The notes beneath the pieces are model-generated. The model had not been told where the DNA came from. It was given only the letters and a program-made list of their open reading frames with translations, and did no database searches. From Aggregatilineales bacterium (GTDB taxonomy: Bacteria; Chloroflexota; Anaerolineae; Aggregatilineales; Ch27): 40,736 nucleotides of DNA. Below are positions 33,401 to 40,736 of the stretch, piece after piece. Each line of letters opens with the position of its first letter. Positions within the stretch are counted from its first letter, which is position 1. The DNA is taken from NCBI GenBank assembly GCA_029976025.1, contig JARKNX010000085.1, forward strand, positions 1-40,736, in the 5' to 3' direction. Position numbers and translations under genes: made by a program.

Positions 33401-36400
33401 GCCGCTGGAAGCCGCCGGCACGCCCGTCGGCGCGCTTGTATTCGGCTTCCAGAAGCCTCATGCCCACAGCGAGCGCGAACTTCGCATTTACCAGAGCCTG
33501 GCCGAGCTGGCGACCGTCTCCCTGGAGAATATCCGCCTGCTGGAACAGACGCAGCGTCGCGCCCGCCAGCTCCAGACTTCGGCTGAAATCAGCCGCGCGG
33601 CAACCCAGATTCTGGACATCGACGAGCTGCTGCCGCTGGTGGTGAACCAGATTAAGAACACCTTCAATTACGACCACGTCCAGGTTTTCCTGATAGACGA
33701 CACCGGGACTAACGCCGTCCTGCGCGCCAGCACGGGCGAAATCGGCCAGACGATGCTCCGCCTGAACTGGACGCTGGCTATCGGATCGGACTCCGTGATC
33801 GGCCAGACAATGGCCAATAACGCGCCGGTCATCGCCCTGGACACCGCCGATGCCGAAGTTGTCCACCGACCTAACCCGTACCTGCCAGATACACGCTCCG
33901 AGATGGCTATTCCGCTGGCCTCGCGCGAGCGCGTGGTGGGGGCGCTGGATGTGCAATCCAACCAGCCGGGCGCTTTCACCGGGGAGGATGTCGCCATCCT
34001 GACCTCGCTGGCCGAGCAGGTGGCGGTGGCGCTGGACAACGCCCGGCTGTTCCAGGAGACGCAAAACTACACCATAGCCCTGTCCGAGCAGGTGTACAAC
34101 CTGCAAAGCGTGCTGGAAGCCAGCCAGAACTTCACCACCATGCTGAGCGCCGATGAGATTCTGACGACGGCAGCGGAGTACATGGTCTTCCTTCAGCGCG
34201 TGGATCACTGCGGCATCGTGCTGGCCGATGATGCGGAGAGCGACACCGGCACCGTCCGGGCCGAATATCCGGATACGGGCGTCAAAGGTATGCGGGTAAA
34301 CCTCGGCAAAGCCTGGTGGCGGGCGGAATACGAGCGCACCGGGCTGCCCGTCGTCGTCCCGGAAGTCAGCGCCAGCCCCCTGCTGGACGAGGAGACGCGC
34401 GCCGCCCTGCTGGGCATCGGCGTGAACCAGATCATCCTGATCCCGTTCTCCAGCAGCGGCGAACGGGTCATGGGTTCAATCGGCCTGGATCTCTACGAAT
34501 CCGGGCGTCTCTTCAGCGACGAAGACCTGACTCTGCTCCAGCTCTTCGCCACCCAGGTCGCCACCTCCTACCAGAACGCGCTGCTGTTCCAGGGCCAGCA
34601 AGAGGCTGCCCGCGCCCTGGAGCAACAGGTGGACCACATGGAAAGCCTGTACGCAACCAGCGTGGCGATGTCGGAAAGTCTGGAAGAACAGGCCATCCTC
34701 AGCACGGCGCAGGACGGCCTGATGCGGACCCTGGAGATGGACTTCGGCATGGTGATGCTGGCCGCGCCGGGCAGCCCGGAGATGGCCCATCTGGTGGCCG
34801 CACACGGCGCCTACCCCTTGCCAGAAGGGGCGCTGCTGCCCTTCACCGCCAACCCGTTCTACAGCGAACTGCAGGCCAGCGCCCAGCCGCTGATTATTGA
34901 GGACCTCCCGACCACAACGGCCTGCCTGCCCGAACTGCGCGATATCCTCATCGGAGAGGGCCGGGCATCGGGCATCATCGTCCCCATCCTGCTGGCGAGC
35001 CGGCTGGTCGGGTTCTTCGCCCTGGCCTCAACAGCCCGGCGCGCCTTCAGCCCGGTGGACCTGACCCTGATCCAGACGCTGACTTCGCAGGTCAGCCTGG
35101 CCCTGCAGAACGCCCGGCTCTTCGGCCAGGCCCAGCAGCAGGCCGAAGATATGACCTTCCTGTTCAACGTGACCACAGCCGCCGCCGCCTCGACCGAGCT
35201 GGTGGCCAGCATGGAGACGGTAGTCCAGCAGGTCGGGCAGAACATCACCTGCGACGCCATAGCCGTTTACCTGCCCGGCGCTGACAACAACTATCTGGAG
35301 CAGATCGCCCTGCTGACCCGCCGGTCAGAATTCAGCCTGGCGGAGCATATACCGGCCAGCGGCTGGATTCTAGATCGGGCCATAGCGGAACATCGCCCGT
35401 TCTCGATCCCCGATCTGGGGCGCTACCCGGATGCACACGGCATCATCGCCCCCAGCCTGCGCAGCCTGATTGCGGCGCCGCTGCTTTCGGGCAACGAGAT
35501 TATCGGCCTGATGCTGCTCCTCCATGCCGAGACGGACGCCTTCAGCGAATCGCATCTGCGGCTGCTGCAGGTGCTCTCCGGCTCGCTCAGCGCCGTCGTG
35601 CAGAACATCCGCCTGCTGGACGATATCCGCGCCGCCAACGACCGGCTGCGCGAGCTGGACAAGATCAAGAGCCAGTTCCTGGCTAACATGTCGCACGAAC
35701 TGCGCACGCCGCTCAACTCCATCATCGGCTTCAGCCGGGTGATCCTCAAAGGCATCGACGGCCCGCTGACCGATATGCAGCAGCAGGACCTGGAGACCAT
35801 CCATTCCAGCGGGCAGCACCTGCTGAACCTGATCAACGATATTCTGGATCAGGCCAAGATCGAGGCGGACAAGCTCTCGCTGAACCTGGCCTGGTTCGAT
35901 CTCAAGGCTGTGATCGAAGTCGCCCGGTCGATGAGCGTCGGCCTGCTCAAGGACAAGCCGGTCCGCCTCAATGTGGAGATCGAGCCGGGCCTGGCGCAGG
36001 TCTACGGCGACGAAATCCGTATGCGCCAGGTGCTGCTCAACCTGCTCTCCAACGCCTCCAAGTTCACCTACGAAGGCTCAATCACAATTGCCGCCTTCAA
36101 CGTTCAGCAGGAGGACGGCCCTTACGTGCAGGTCTCCGTCTCCGACACCGGCATCGGCATCCCGGACAGTATGCTGGACACCATCTTCGTGGCCTTCGAG
36201 CAGGTGGACGGTACGCTGACCCGCGCCAGCGGCGGCACGGGGCTGGGCCTGCCCATCTCCCGCAGCCTGATCGAGATGATGGGCGGCGAGATGTGGCTGG
36301 AGAGCACGGTGAACGTCGGCTCGACCTTCAGCCTGGTCATCCCGGCCTACGTCGGGAAGCTCGCCGAGCAGGAAGAGCCTGTCACCAGCGTGGAGGCGGC

Positions 36401-37220
36401 GCTCCAATCGGAGGCGCAACTGCCCATCGAGGAACAGGAGCTGCCTGACCGGCGGATCATCCTCGTCATCGATGACGAAGTCGGCATGCACCAGATGTAC
36501 CGTCGCTACCTGAACAAAGCCGGTTACACCGTGGAGGCGACTTCCAACCCGGCCCAGGCGGAGGAGATCGTCCGCCTGATACAGCCCGATCTGATCATCC
36601 TGGATGTGCGGATGCCGGAGCGCGACGGCTGGGACGTGCTGGGGCGCCTCCGCACGCTGGAAGACACCGCCCATATCCCGGTGGTGGTGTGCAGCATCGA
36701 CCCGGATCGCGAGCGCGGCCTGGGGCTGGGGGCGGCCGGATACCTGATCAAGCCGTTCCTGGAAGAAGAGCTGCTCCGGGCCGTGCAGAAGGCTGAAACA
36801 GAGCATATCCGCGATCGGGTGCTGATTGTAGATGACAGGCCGGAGACGGTGCGCGTGATTGTGGAGCTGCTCAGGGCGCAGGATCGCTACGCCATCCAGA
36901 TTGCCGACAGCGCCCAGCAGGCCCTGGACGCCATCGCCCGCAAGAAGCCCGATCTGATCCTGCTCGATCTGAATATGCCCGACATGGACGGGATTGCCAT
37001 GCTGGAAAAACTGCGAGAAAATCCGCGGACGCGCAAGCTCCCGGTGGTGATCATCACAGCGGAAGACGATCTGGCCGCCCAGCAGGAAGAGCGTCTGGCC
37101 AGCGTGGAGGTGTTCAGCAAGAACACCCTGGATGAGGGCCGGCTGCTCAGCGGGATGCGGGCGCTGCTGGGCCACGCCGGCGGCAGGAAGCCCCCCGGCC
37201 ACAACGGAGAGATGAACTGA
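30414..37220 (+). CDS. Giant hybrid histidine kinase: Cache, HAMP, about seven GAFs, HisKA, HATPase, two receivers
   Basis: A 2268-residue membrane kinase. TM1 is at about 24-42, Cache sensor 45-345, TM2 349-375 and HAMP 376-425. GAF1 spans 437-600 and is followed by a half-GAF (615-705) with the LNRRLTRTAWDTF segment. GAF2-7 begin near 713, 880, 1052, 1233, 1412 and 1583. HisKA has FLANMSHELRTPLNS with phosphoacceptor His1761; HATPase_c spans 1860-1978 with NLLSNASKF, DTGIGIP and GGTGLGLP. Receiver 1 has Asp2064 (LDVRMPERDG) and KPF; receiver 2 has Asp2185 (LDLNMPDMDG) and FSKN instead of KP. GAF1 and GAF4 are close copies, while the others differ, implying several ligands. It is the only kinase in the operon. 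The threonine-synthase/receiver gene starts two bases after its stop codon ends. Confidence 0.94.
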   Translation: MSDTPTRRSIRGRLRRLSLRQRAMPAVLLPLLLGVLILVLVGRDQVRSSELRLATGNQMQLARTSADQITVFMETLPGMIVSLSNNSSLIDLLSADADFRASAGLEPAQRSAISRARASALGNLSVELLQIVVRTPIFDAVRIFNNEGDEILRAEVMGANDIPRMAGQTELTNVAGTSYFWGLAGLNRYQVHISPIELNADRQPVVHVTTPIFHGAEQAGGITIDILADSFLKYVSGREVTSQLTEGQRLILVDSRGTYLADTRDAGNVRDTAYSGYLFGRDTAGGVTLATREPGLLPALEQSAAGAEIGRNIVSSLIFNPFYLPVEGTPWTLIVLEDATTALADVEHFSVTFVLVSGTIIAILLVFLYASSTLVIRPLTQAAAIADRVTAGDYTARIPIRSEDEIGRLSQAVNTMTGQLLTTIDSLEERFQERSRNLEVAGEIATIAAGISDVEVLLTRAVALISERFDFYHVQVFLVNQAGDAADLIVSTGEAGRKMLAERWSLAVGSASVIGQVTAQGKPVIALDTAGAEVTHRPNPHLPETRSEMALPMIYGNAVIGALDIQSTAPNAFTPEDVRIFEVLANQLAVAVNNARQLTETHRQIARAEELNRRLTRTAWDTFTQSQTEDLEQFISAAGDAPDLASHAGAVSAPIAVRGEVIGTLTTAPATGSPFSPDEVALIQAVAERISLAVENARLVTETQASLAETERLYRASQIIRNAGSVSEAMVVLQSLLIEYSPSTVDVYLLQSGQPLRAHHWDAVTGTAPEPALLTADEIGGGAFWDAPALFLEEISAAAPQDAFVRAYAAQTGAKAMLSVPLNLRNESTGRLVMAFPARRSFPRADRDYLTAVADQTAIVVDNWTLLQRTQDSLEETQVLYEAGSAIADMSDAAGILQVIAERATPASVTTAQLLLLRGTSWDDPAAQVEVAATWSRDGLASAPAGIHFSADQYPGWAEIATATLLAIENTEEDARLSEESRRRYPALGQHALVVVPLEAAGTPVGALVFGFQKPHAHSERELRIYQSLAELATVSLENIRLLEQTQRRARQLQTSAEISRAATQILDIDELLPLVVNQIKNTFNYDHVQVFLIDDTGTNAVLRASTGEIGQTMLRLNWTLAIGSDSVIGQTMANNAPVIALDTADAEVVHRPNPYLPDTRSEMAIPLASRERVVGALDVQSNQPGAFTGEDVAILTSLAEQVAVALDNARLFQETQNYTIALSEQVYNLQSVLEASQNFTTMLSADEILTTAAEYMVFLQRVDHCGIVLADDAESDTGTVRAEYPDTGVKGMRVNLGKAWWRAEYERTGLPVVVPEVSASPLLDEETRAALLGIGVNQIILIPFSSSGERVMGSIGLDLYESGRLFSDEDLTLLQLFATQVATSYQNALLFQGQQEAARALEQQVDHMESLYATSVAMSESLEEQAILSTAQDGLMRTLEMDFGMVMLAAPGSPEMAHLVAAHGAYPLPEGALLPFTANPFYSELQASAQPLIIEDLPTTTACLPELRDILIGEGRASGIIVPILLASRLVGFFALASTARRAFSPVDLTLIQTLTSQVSLALQNARLFGQAQQQAEDMTFLFNVTTAAAASTELVASMETVVQQVGQNITCDAIAVYLPGADNNYLEQIALLTRRSEFSLAEHIPASGWILDRAIAEHRPFSIPDLGRYPDAHGIIAPSLRSLIAAPLLSGNEIIGLMLLLHAETDAFSESHLRLLQVLSGSLSAVVQNIRLLDDIRAANDRLRELDKIKSQFLANMSHELRTPLNSIIGFSRVILKGIDGPLTDMQQQDLETIHSSGQHLLNLINDILDQAKIEADKLSLNLAWFDLKAVIEVARSMSVGLLKDKPVRLNVEIEPGLAQVYGDEIRMRQVLLNLLSNASKFTYEGSITIAAFNVQQEDGPYVQVSVSDTGIGIPDSMLDTIFVAFEQVDGTLTRASGGTGLGLPISRSLIEMMGGEMWLESTVNVGSTFSLVIPAYVGKLAEQEEPVTSVEAALQSEAQLPIEEQELPDRRIILVIDDEVGMHQMYRRYLNKAGYTVEATSNPAQAEEIVRLIQPDLIILDVRMPERDGWDVLGRLRTLEDTAHIPVVVCSIDPDRERGLGLGAAGYLIKPFLEEELLRAVQKAETEHIRDRVLIVDDRPETVRVIVELLRAQDRYAIQIADSAQQALDAIARKKPDLILLDLNMPDMDGIAMLEKLRENPRTRKLPVVIITAEDDLAAQQEERLASVEVFSKNTLDEGRLLSGMRALLGHAGGRKPPGHNGEMN

Positions 37221-37221
37221 G

Positions 37222-38862
37222 GTGAGCCAGAAGAAAATCGAGCTGGTCTGTGTGCACTGCCACAACCGGATACCTTACGACAGGCCGACCCCCGAATGTC
37301 CGCGCTGCGGCGAAAGCATCCTGCGGGCGGAATACGACCTGGACTCGCTGCGTCACGGCAACTGGGCCGGCCGGCTGCCGGGCCATGCCACGAGCATCTG
37401 GCGCTACCACGAGCTGCTGCCCCTCCACGACACGCGCCACATCGTCTCCATGGGCGAGGGCGGCACGCCGCTGATCCGGGCCGAGCAGCTTGGCGCCATG
37501 CTCGGCCTCAAAAACCTGTATCTCAAGGATGAGCGGCAGGGGCCGACCTTCAGCTTCAAGGATCGGCAGGCTTCGGTCGCCATCAGCGTCATGCGCGAGA
37601 TGGGCGTTCAGGAAGCCGTTGTCGCCAGCACCGGCAATGTAGCCATGGCCTACGCCGCCTACGCCGCCCGCGCCGGGATCAAGCTATGGGTGTTCCTGAC
37701 CAGCCAGGTCCCCGGCGACAAAATGCGGGAGGTCGCCCTTTACGGTGCGGAGGTGATCAAGGTCACCGGCACATATGACGAGGCCAAGATCGTCGCCAAC
37801 CGCTTCGCCCGGCAAAAGGGCCTGTATGAAGACCGCGGCATCAAGTCCATCGCCGCCGTCGAGAGCATGAAGACGATGGCCTTCGAGCTGGCCGAAGCCT
37901 TCGAGGGCCGCGCGCCGGACTGGTTCATTCAGGGCGTCAGCGGCGGCATGGGGCCGATCGGCGTGATCAAGGGCTTTGAGGAACTCAAGGCCATCGGCGC
38001 GGTAGACAAAATCCCCGCCGTCGGCATCGTGCAGAGCGAAGGCTGCGCGCCGATGGTGACCGCCTGGCGGGCCGGCCAGCCGATCGCGACCCCGGTCGAG
38101 AACCCGACCACCGTCATCGCCACCCTGAGCACGGGCAACCCCGGCCGCGCTTACCAGCTCCTCTACGACGTGATGACCCGTTACGGCGGCCTGGCGGAGA
38201 CGGCCAGCGACGAGGAGGCGTTCAACGCCACCCGCATCGTCGCCCGCACGGAAGGCATCAGCGTCGAGCCGGCCACCGCCGTGATGTTCGCCGGCCTGTT
38301 CAAGATGGCCCGGAGCGGCCGGATCAAGCCGGATGACGTGGTTGTAGCCAATGTCTCCGGCCACACCTTCGCCGTGGAAAAGCACATCCTCGGCGATCAG
38401 TGGAAGCGCAATCTGGATGTCAGCCAGGCCAGCGGGCGGATCAACCTGCCGACGGAAGGTATCCTGAGCGCGCTGGAGCAGGTCCGCCAGGATGCGCACC
38501 GCGTCCTGATCATCGAGGACAATCCCGATGCCGCCCGGCTGGTGGAGCGCGTGCTGCGGGCCAGAGGGGACTACCAGGTGGAGCTGGCCGGGGATGGCGC
38601 GGAAGGGCTGCGCCTGGCCCGCCAGAACCCGCCCGACCTGATCATCACCGATATCATGATGCCGAACATCGACGGCTTTCAGGTGATCGAGGAAATCCAC
38701 CACAACGAGGCGCTGCGCGAGATTCCGATCATCGTCCTGACGGCCAAAGAGCTGACCGCCGCCGAGCGCGAACGGCTGTCCGGCCAGATCAGCGTATGGC
38801 TGCAAAAAGGCTCCAGCATGGACGAAGACCTCCTGCAGGGCATCCTGAGCGCCCTCAACTGA
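37222..38862 (+). CDS. Threonine-synthase-like PLP enzyme fused to a C-terminal receiver domain
   Basis: A 546-residue fusion. Residues 8-30 form a zinc ribbon (Cys10, Cys13, Cys26, Cys29). Residues 70-410 are a fold-type-II PLP enzyme of the threonine synthase branch: MGEGGTPLIRAE, then PTFSFKDRQA with Schiff-base Lys113, ASTGNVAMAYAAYAA for phosphate binding, and VSGGMGPIGVIKGFEE. Residues 427-546 are a complete receiver: Glu432 and Asp433, phosphoacceptor Asp477 in ITDIMMPNIDG, Thr507 and Lys529. Threonine synthase converts O-phosphohomoserine to threonine; a relative with another substrate is possible. The GTG start follows the kinase stop by one base, with GGAGAG upstream. The fusion implies enzyme activity, assembly or location controlled by phosphorylation, probably by the adjacent kinase (inference). 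Confidence 0.92.
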   Translation: MSQKKIELVCVHCHNRIPYDRPTPECPRCGESILRAEYDLDSLRHGNWAGRLPGHATSIWRYHELLPLHDTRHIVSMGEGGTPLIRAEQLGAMLGLKNLYLKDERQGPTFSFKDRQASVAISVMREMGVQEAVVASTGNVAMAYAAYAARAGIKLWVFLTSQVPGDKMREVALYGAEVIKVTGTYDEAKIVANRFARQKGLYEDRGIKSIAAVESMKTMAFELAEAFEGRAPDWFIQGVSGGMGPIGVIKGFEELKAIGAVDKIPAVGIVQSEGCAPMVTAWRAGQPIATPVENPTTVIATLSTGNPGRAYQLLYDVMTRYGGLAETASDEEAFNATRIVARTEGISVEPATAVMFAGLFKMARSGRIKPDDVVVANVSGHTFAVEKHILGDQWKRNLDVSQASGRINLPTEGILSALEQVRQDAHRVLIIEDNPDAARLVERVLRARGDYQVELAGDGAEGLRLARQNPPDLIITDIMMPNIDGFQVIEEIHHNEALREIPIIVLTAKELTAAERERLSGQISVWLQKGSSMDEDLLQGILSALN

Positions 38863-38881
38863 GGCGGCCCCCATCCCCGGC

Positions 38882-38905
38882 CCTTCCCCCATTCCCGGGG
38901 GAAGG
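38882..38905 (+). terminator. Hairpin after the signalling operon
   Basis: CCTTCCCCC (38882-38890) and GGGGGAAGG (38897-38905) form a perfect 9-bp stem with a six-base loop, 20 bases after the threonine-synthase/receiver stop. No T-run follows. It resembles the adjacent repeat family, so it may be a repeat copy acting as an operon-end hairpin. Confidence 0.5.
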
Positions 38906-38929
38906 AAGCAAGACCCTCCTCGCCGGGGT

Positions 38930-39180
38930 CTCACCCCCGGCCCCTCTCCGTTGACGGAGAAGGGAGCACATCACGGCGGAGTTTTACTCCCTTCCTCTGC
39001 TGGCGGAACCTCACCCCCGGCCCCTCTCCGTTGACGGAGAAGGGAGCATATCACGGCCGAGCTTTGCTCCCTTCCTCTGCTGGCGGAGGAAGGGTCGGGG
39101 ATGGAGGTTTTCTTTTCCTTGCCAGCAGACCTCACCCCCGGCCCCTCTCCGTTGACGGAGAAGAGAGCACGCCACGGCGG
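38930..39180. repeat. REP-like intergenic repeat cluster (three copies)
   Basis: The core CTCACCCCCGG plus CCCCTCTCCG-TTGA-CGGAGAAGGG begins at 38930, 39010 and 39131. The second part folds into a ten-pair stem with one mismatch and a TTGA loop. Copies 1 and 2 are direct repeats 80 bases apart and share the whole unit, including TACTCCC/TGCTCCC TTCCTCTGCTGGCGG; copy 3 is truncated. No coding potential is supported. This and the following 80 bases make up the gene-free stretch between the signalling operon and the next kinase. Confidence 0.88.
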
Positions 39181-39210
39181 CGGCCAGATGCGCCATCGGG
39201 CGCGCGGTCG

Positions 39211-39216
39211 TATAAT
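39211..39216 (+). promoter_or_regulatory. -10 element of the receiver-histidine kinase gene
   Basis: A consensus TATAAT lies 45 bases before the GTG start at 39261, just after the repeat cluster. No clear -35 hexamer at 16-18 bases. Confidence 0.5.
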
Positions 39217-39260
39217 GAGCAGCATACCGTCCCCTCAGAGACGCTCTGGAGAGGCTGCCC

Positions 39261-40547
39261 GTGACAACAACAGCCGAAAACCGCCCGGTCATCCTCTATA
39301 TCGAAGACGATCCGGCCAGCCAGGTGCTTGTCCGGCGCGCCCTGGAATTCGCCGGGTACAGGGTGTACGCCGCCAGTACCGGCCTCAGCGGGATCGACCT
39401 GGCCCGCACCTGCCGGCCCGGCCTGATCCTCATGGATATCAACCTGCCCGATCTCTCCGGGCGGGAAGTCACCACCCGCCTGCGGGCTATGGCCGGCTTC
39501 GAGAACATCCCCATCGTCGCTCTGACCGCTCAGTCTCAGGCTGGTGAACACGAAAAAGCGGTCGCCGCCGGGCTGACCGGCTACCTGACCAAGCCGATTG
39601 ATGTGGATACCCTGCCCGGCCAGGTGGAGGCGTACCTGACCAGCAAGCGGGACGAGGTGGAACCGGCAGCGCTGGCGAAAGCCCAGATCGCCTATTCGCA
39701 GGAAGTCGTGGAACGGCTGGAAGCCAAGATACGCGAGCTGGAGACGGCCTATAACAACCTGCAGCGTCTGGACAAAATGAAGGCGTCCTTCATCCAGCTC
39801 ACCGCTCACGAGCTGCGCACGCCGCTCACCCTGATCTATGGCTACGGCCGCCTGCTGCACGACTCTCCAATTGTGGCCCGCATGATGGTGGAGAGCCAGG
39901 AATTCCACACGCTGATCACCATGATGCTGCAGGCAATCGATCGCATGTCGGCAGCGATCAACGAGATTCTCCTGATCAGCCGCGTCGCCGCCGGGCGGGT
40001 GGAGCTGGTCATCAGCCCGCTGAATATCGCTGCAATTATGCAGAAAGTCGTGGACGACTACCGGGCCGCCATTCAGGAGCGGGCGCTGACGGTCCGGGTC
40101 GAGGTCGAGCACGCGCCGGAGAAGCTCCACGCCGACCGCGATCTGCTGGCGCTCACCCTTTCCAGCCTGCTCAGCAACGCCATCAAGTACACCCCTGACG
40201 GCGGCGCGATCACCCTGCGGGCGGCGGAAAACGCCGAGGAGGCGCTGATCACGGTGCAGGATACCGGCATCGGCATCGACAAGTCCGATCAGCTTCTGGT
40301 CTTTGAGGCGTTCTACACTGCCAGCGACACGCAGCTTCACTCCACCAGCAAGACCGCCTTCCGCGGCGGCGGGCTGGGGCTGGGGCTGGCTATCTGCGCG
40401 GAGATCGTCAAAGCGCATGACGGCAAAATCTGGGTGGACAGCCCCGGGCGCGACGAAGACAAGCTGCCCGGCAGCGTGTTCACGGTCTCTATACCGATCA
40501 GGGGCCGGCTGGCAGCCGCGCTGCGCCGCCCGGGGGTAACCCGGTGA
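39261..40547 (+). CDS. Receiver-histidine kinase (REC-HisKA-HATPase)
   Basis: A 428-residue soluble kinase. Residues 9-125 are a receiver: ILYIEDDPASQVLVRR, phosphoacceptor Asp59 in LILMDINLPDLSG, and Lys in YLTKPIDVDTLP. A coiled coil (VVERLEAKIRELETAY) links to HisKA with FIQLTAHELRTPLTL, phosphoacceptor His183. HATPase_c follows with SSLLSNAIKYT, DTGIGID and GGGLGLGLAICAEIV. It lacks a membrane or other sensory domain, so its input is probably phosphorylation of its own receiver by another kinase, possibly the giant one upstream. The receiver resembles the first single-domain regulator of the operon (shared YLTKPIDVD/YIPKPIDVD ending). Start GTG at 39261 is preceded by GGAGAGG. The following lipoprotein gene is 14 bases away. 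Confidence 0.93.
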   Translation: MTTTAENRPVILYIEDDPASQVLVRRALEFAGYRVYAASTGLSGIDLARTCRPGLILMDINLPDLSGREVTTRLRAMAGFENIPIVALTAQSQAGEHEKAVAAGLTGYLTKPIDVDTLPGQVEAYLTSKRDEVEPAALAKAQIAYSQEVVERLEAKIRELETAYNNLQRLDKMKASFIQLTAHELRTPLTLIYGYGRLLHDSPIVARMMVESQEFHTLITMMLQAIDRMSAAINEILLISRVAAGRVELVISPLNIAAIMQKVVDDYRAAIQERALTVRVEVEHAPEKLHADRDLLALTLSSLLSNAIKYTPDGGAITLRAAENAEEALITVQDTGIGIDKSDQLLVFEAFYTASDTQLHSTSKTAFRGGGLGLGLAICAEIVKAHDGKIWVDSPGRDEDKLPGSVFTVSIPIRGRLAAALRRPGVTR

Positions 40548-40561
40548 TGAGGAGAAAACCT

Positions 40562-40736
40562 ATGAGACGCTCCCTGCTCGTCGTACTGCTGGCCGGTTTG
40601 CTGCTCGCAGCCGCCGGATGCAGAGGAGGCGCCGGGCCGGTGGTGGTAGATGACCGCACATTCGCCGAGGCCACCCGCACGGCTATGCCGGTCACGCCGC
40701 TGCCGACCAGCCCGCCGACCGCCGCCGACCTGCCCG
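40562..40736 (+). CDS. Lipoprotein, N-terminal part (cut by the window edge)
   Basis: The first 58 residues of an exported lipoprotein. MRRSLLVVLLAGLLLAAAGC is a type II signal peptide with lipobox LAAAGC, Cys20 being the lipidated residue. It is followed by a Gly-rich spacer and a Thr/Pro-rich stretch (TAMPVTPLPTSPPTAAD) typical of surface lipoprotein linkers. The ATG has GAGGAG seven bases upstream, and the gene lies 14 bases after the histidine kinase, probably in the same transcript. It may be a solute-binding or sensory partner of that kinase. The functional domain is beyond the window, so no further assignment is possible. Confidence 0.9.
   Translation, partial: MRRSLLVVLLAGLLLAAAGCRGGAGPVVVDDRTFAEATRTAMPVTPLPTSPPTAADLP

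Noticed and set aside
38930..39180. Repeat cluster considered as a CRISPR array
   Set aside because: Only three copies, uneven spacing (80 and 121 bases), inter-repeat sequence itself repeated between copies 1 and 2, and no cas genes in the window.

Overview
The window is GC-rich DNA with densely packed genes and mostly AAGGAG-type ribosome binding sites. The gene content suggests a free-living member of the Chloroflexota, probably Anaerolineae-like. That placement is inferred from the many stacked-GAF receptors, the small cytidylate-kinase-like protein, the GT-C glycosyltransferase with an exported C-terminal domain, the NB-ARC/TPR protein and the CTCACCCCCGG intergenic repeats. No rRNA gene or other phylogenetic marker is present to confirm it. 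No tRNA, CRISPR array, transposase or integrase was seen.

Left part (1-5.8 kb): the end of a simple-sugar ABC transporter operon (binding protein, double ATPase, permease). It is followed by a 65-residue orphan protein with its own promoter and terminator, two unrecognised minus-strand genes, and a cytidylate-kinase-like protein.

Middle part (5.8-18.7 kb): a minus-strand five-gene operon encodes two short paralogous membrane proteins resembling a fragment of haem-copper oxidase subunit I, a DUF2249 protein, a cupin and an NnrS-like membrane protein. This looks like a nitric-oxide or respiration-related accessory set. Next come a large GT-C glycosyltransferase, a HAD phosphatase, a DinB-like protein, a dolichol-phosphate-mannose-synthase-like GT2, an exported bactofilin-like membrane protein, a TIR-NB-ARC-TPR protein (probable immune or STAND signalling ATPase) and a PIG-L deacetylase.

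Right part (18.9-38.9 kb): one apparent nine-gene plus-strand signalling operon of about 20 kb. Two single-domain receiver proteins come first, then a PAS/GAF protein, three tandem six-TM GAF proteins and a Cache-HAMP-GAF receptor. None of these five receptors has a histidine kinase domain. They are followed by a 2268-residue hybrid histidine kinase (Cache, HAMP, about seven GAFs, HisKA, HATPase, two receivers). One base after its stop begins a threonine-synthase-like PLP enzyme fused to a complete receiver domain. The layout suggests that many kinase-less receptors act through one giant kinase, with a metabolic enzyme among its outputs. This is the most unusual system in the window. The functional wiring is inference; the gene order and domain content are read from the sequence.

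After an intergenic patch of hairpin repeats (38.9-39.2 kb) come a receiver-histidine kinase and the start of a lipoprotein gene cut by the window edge.
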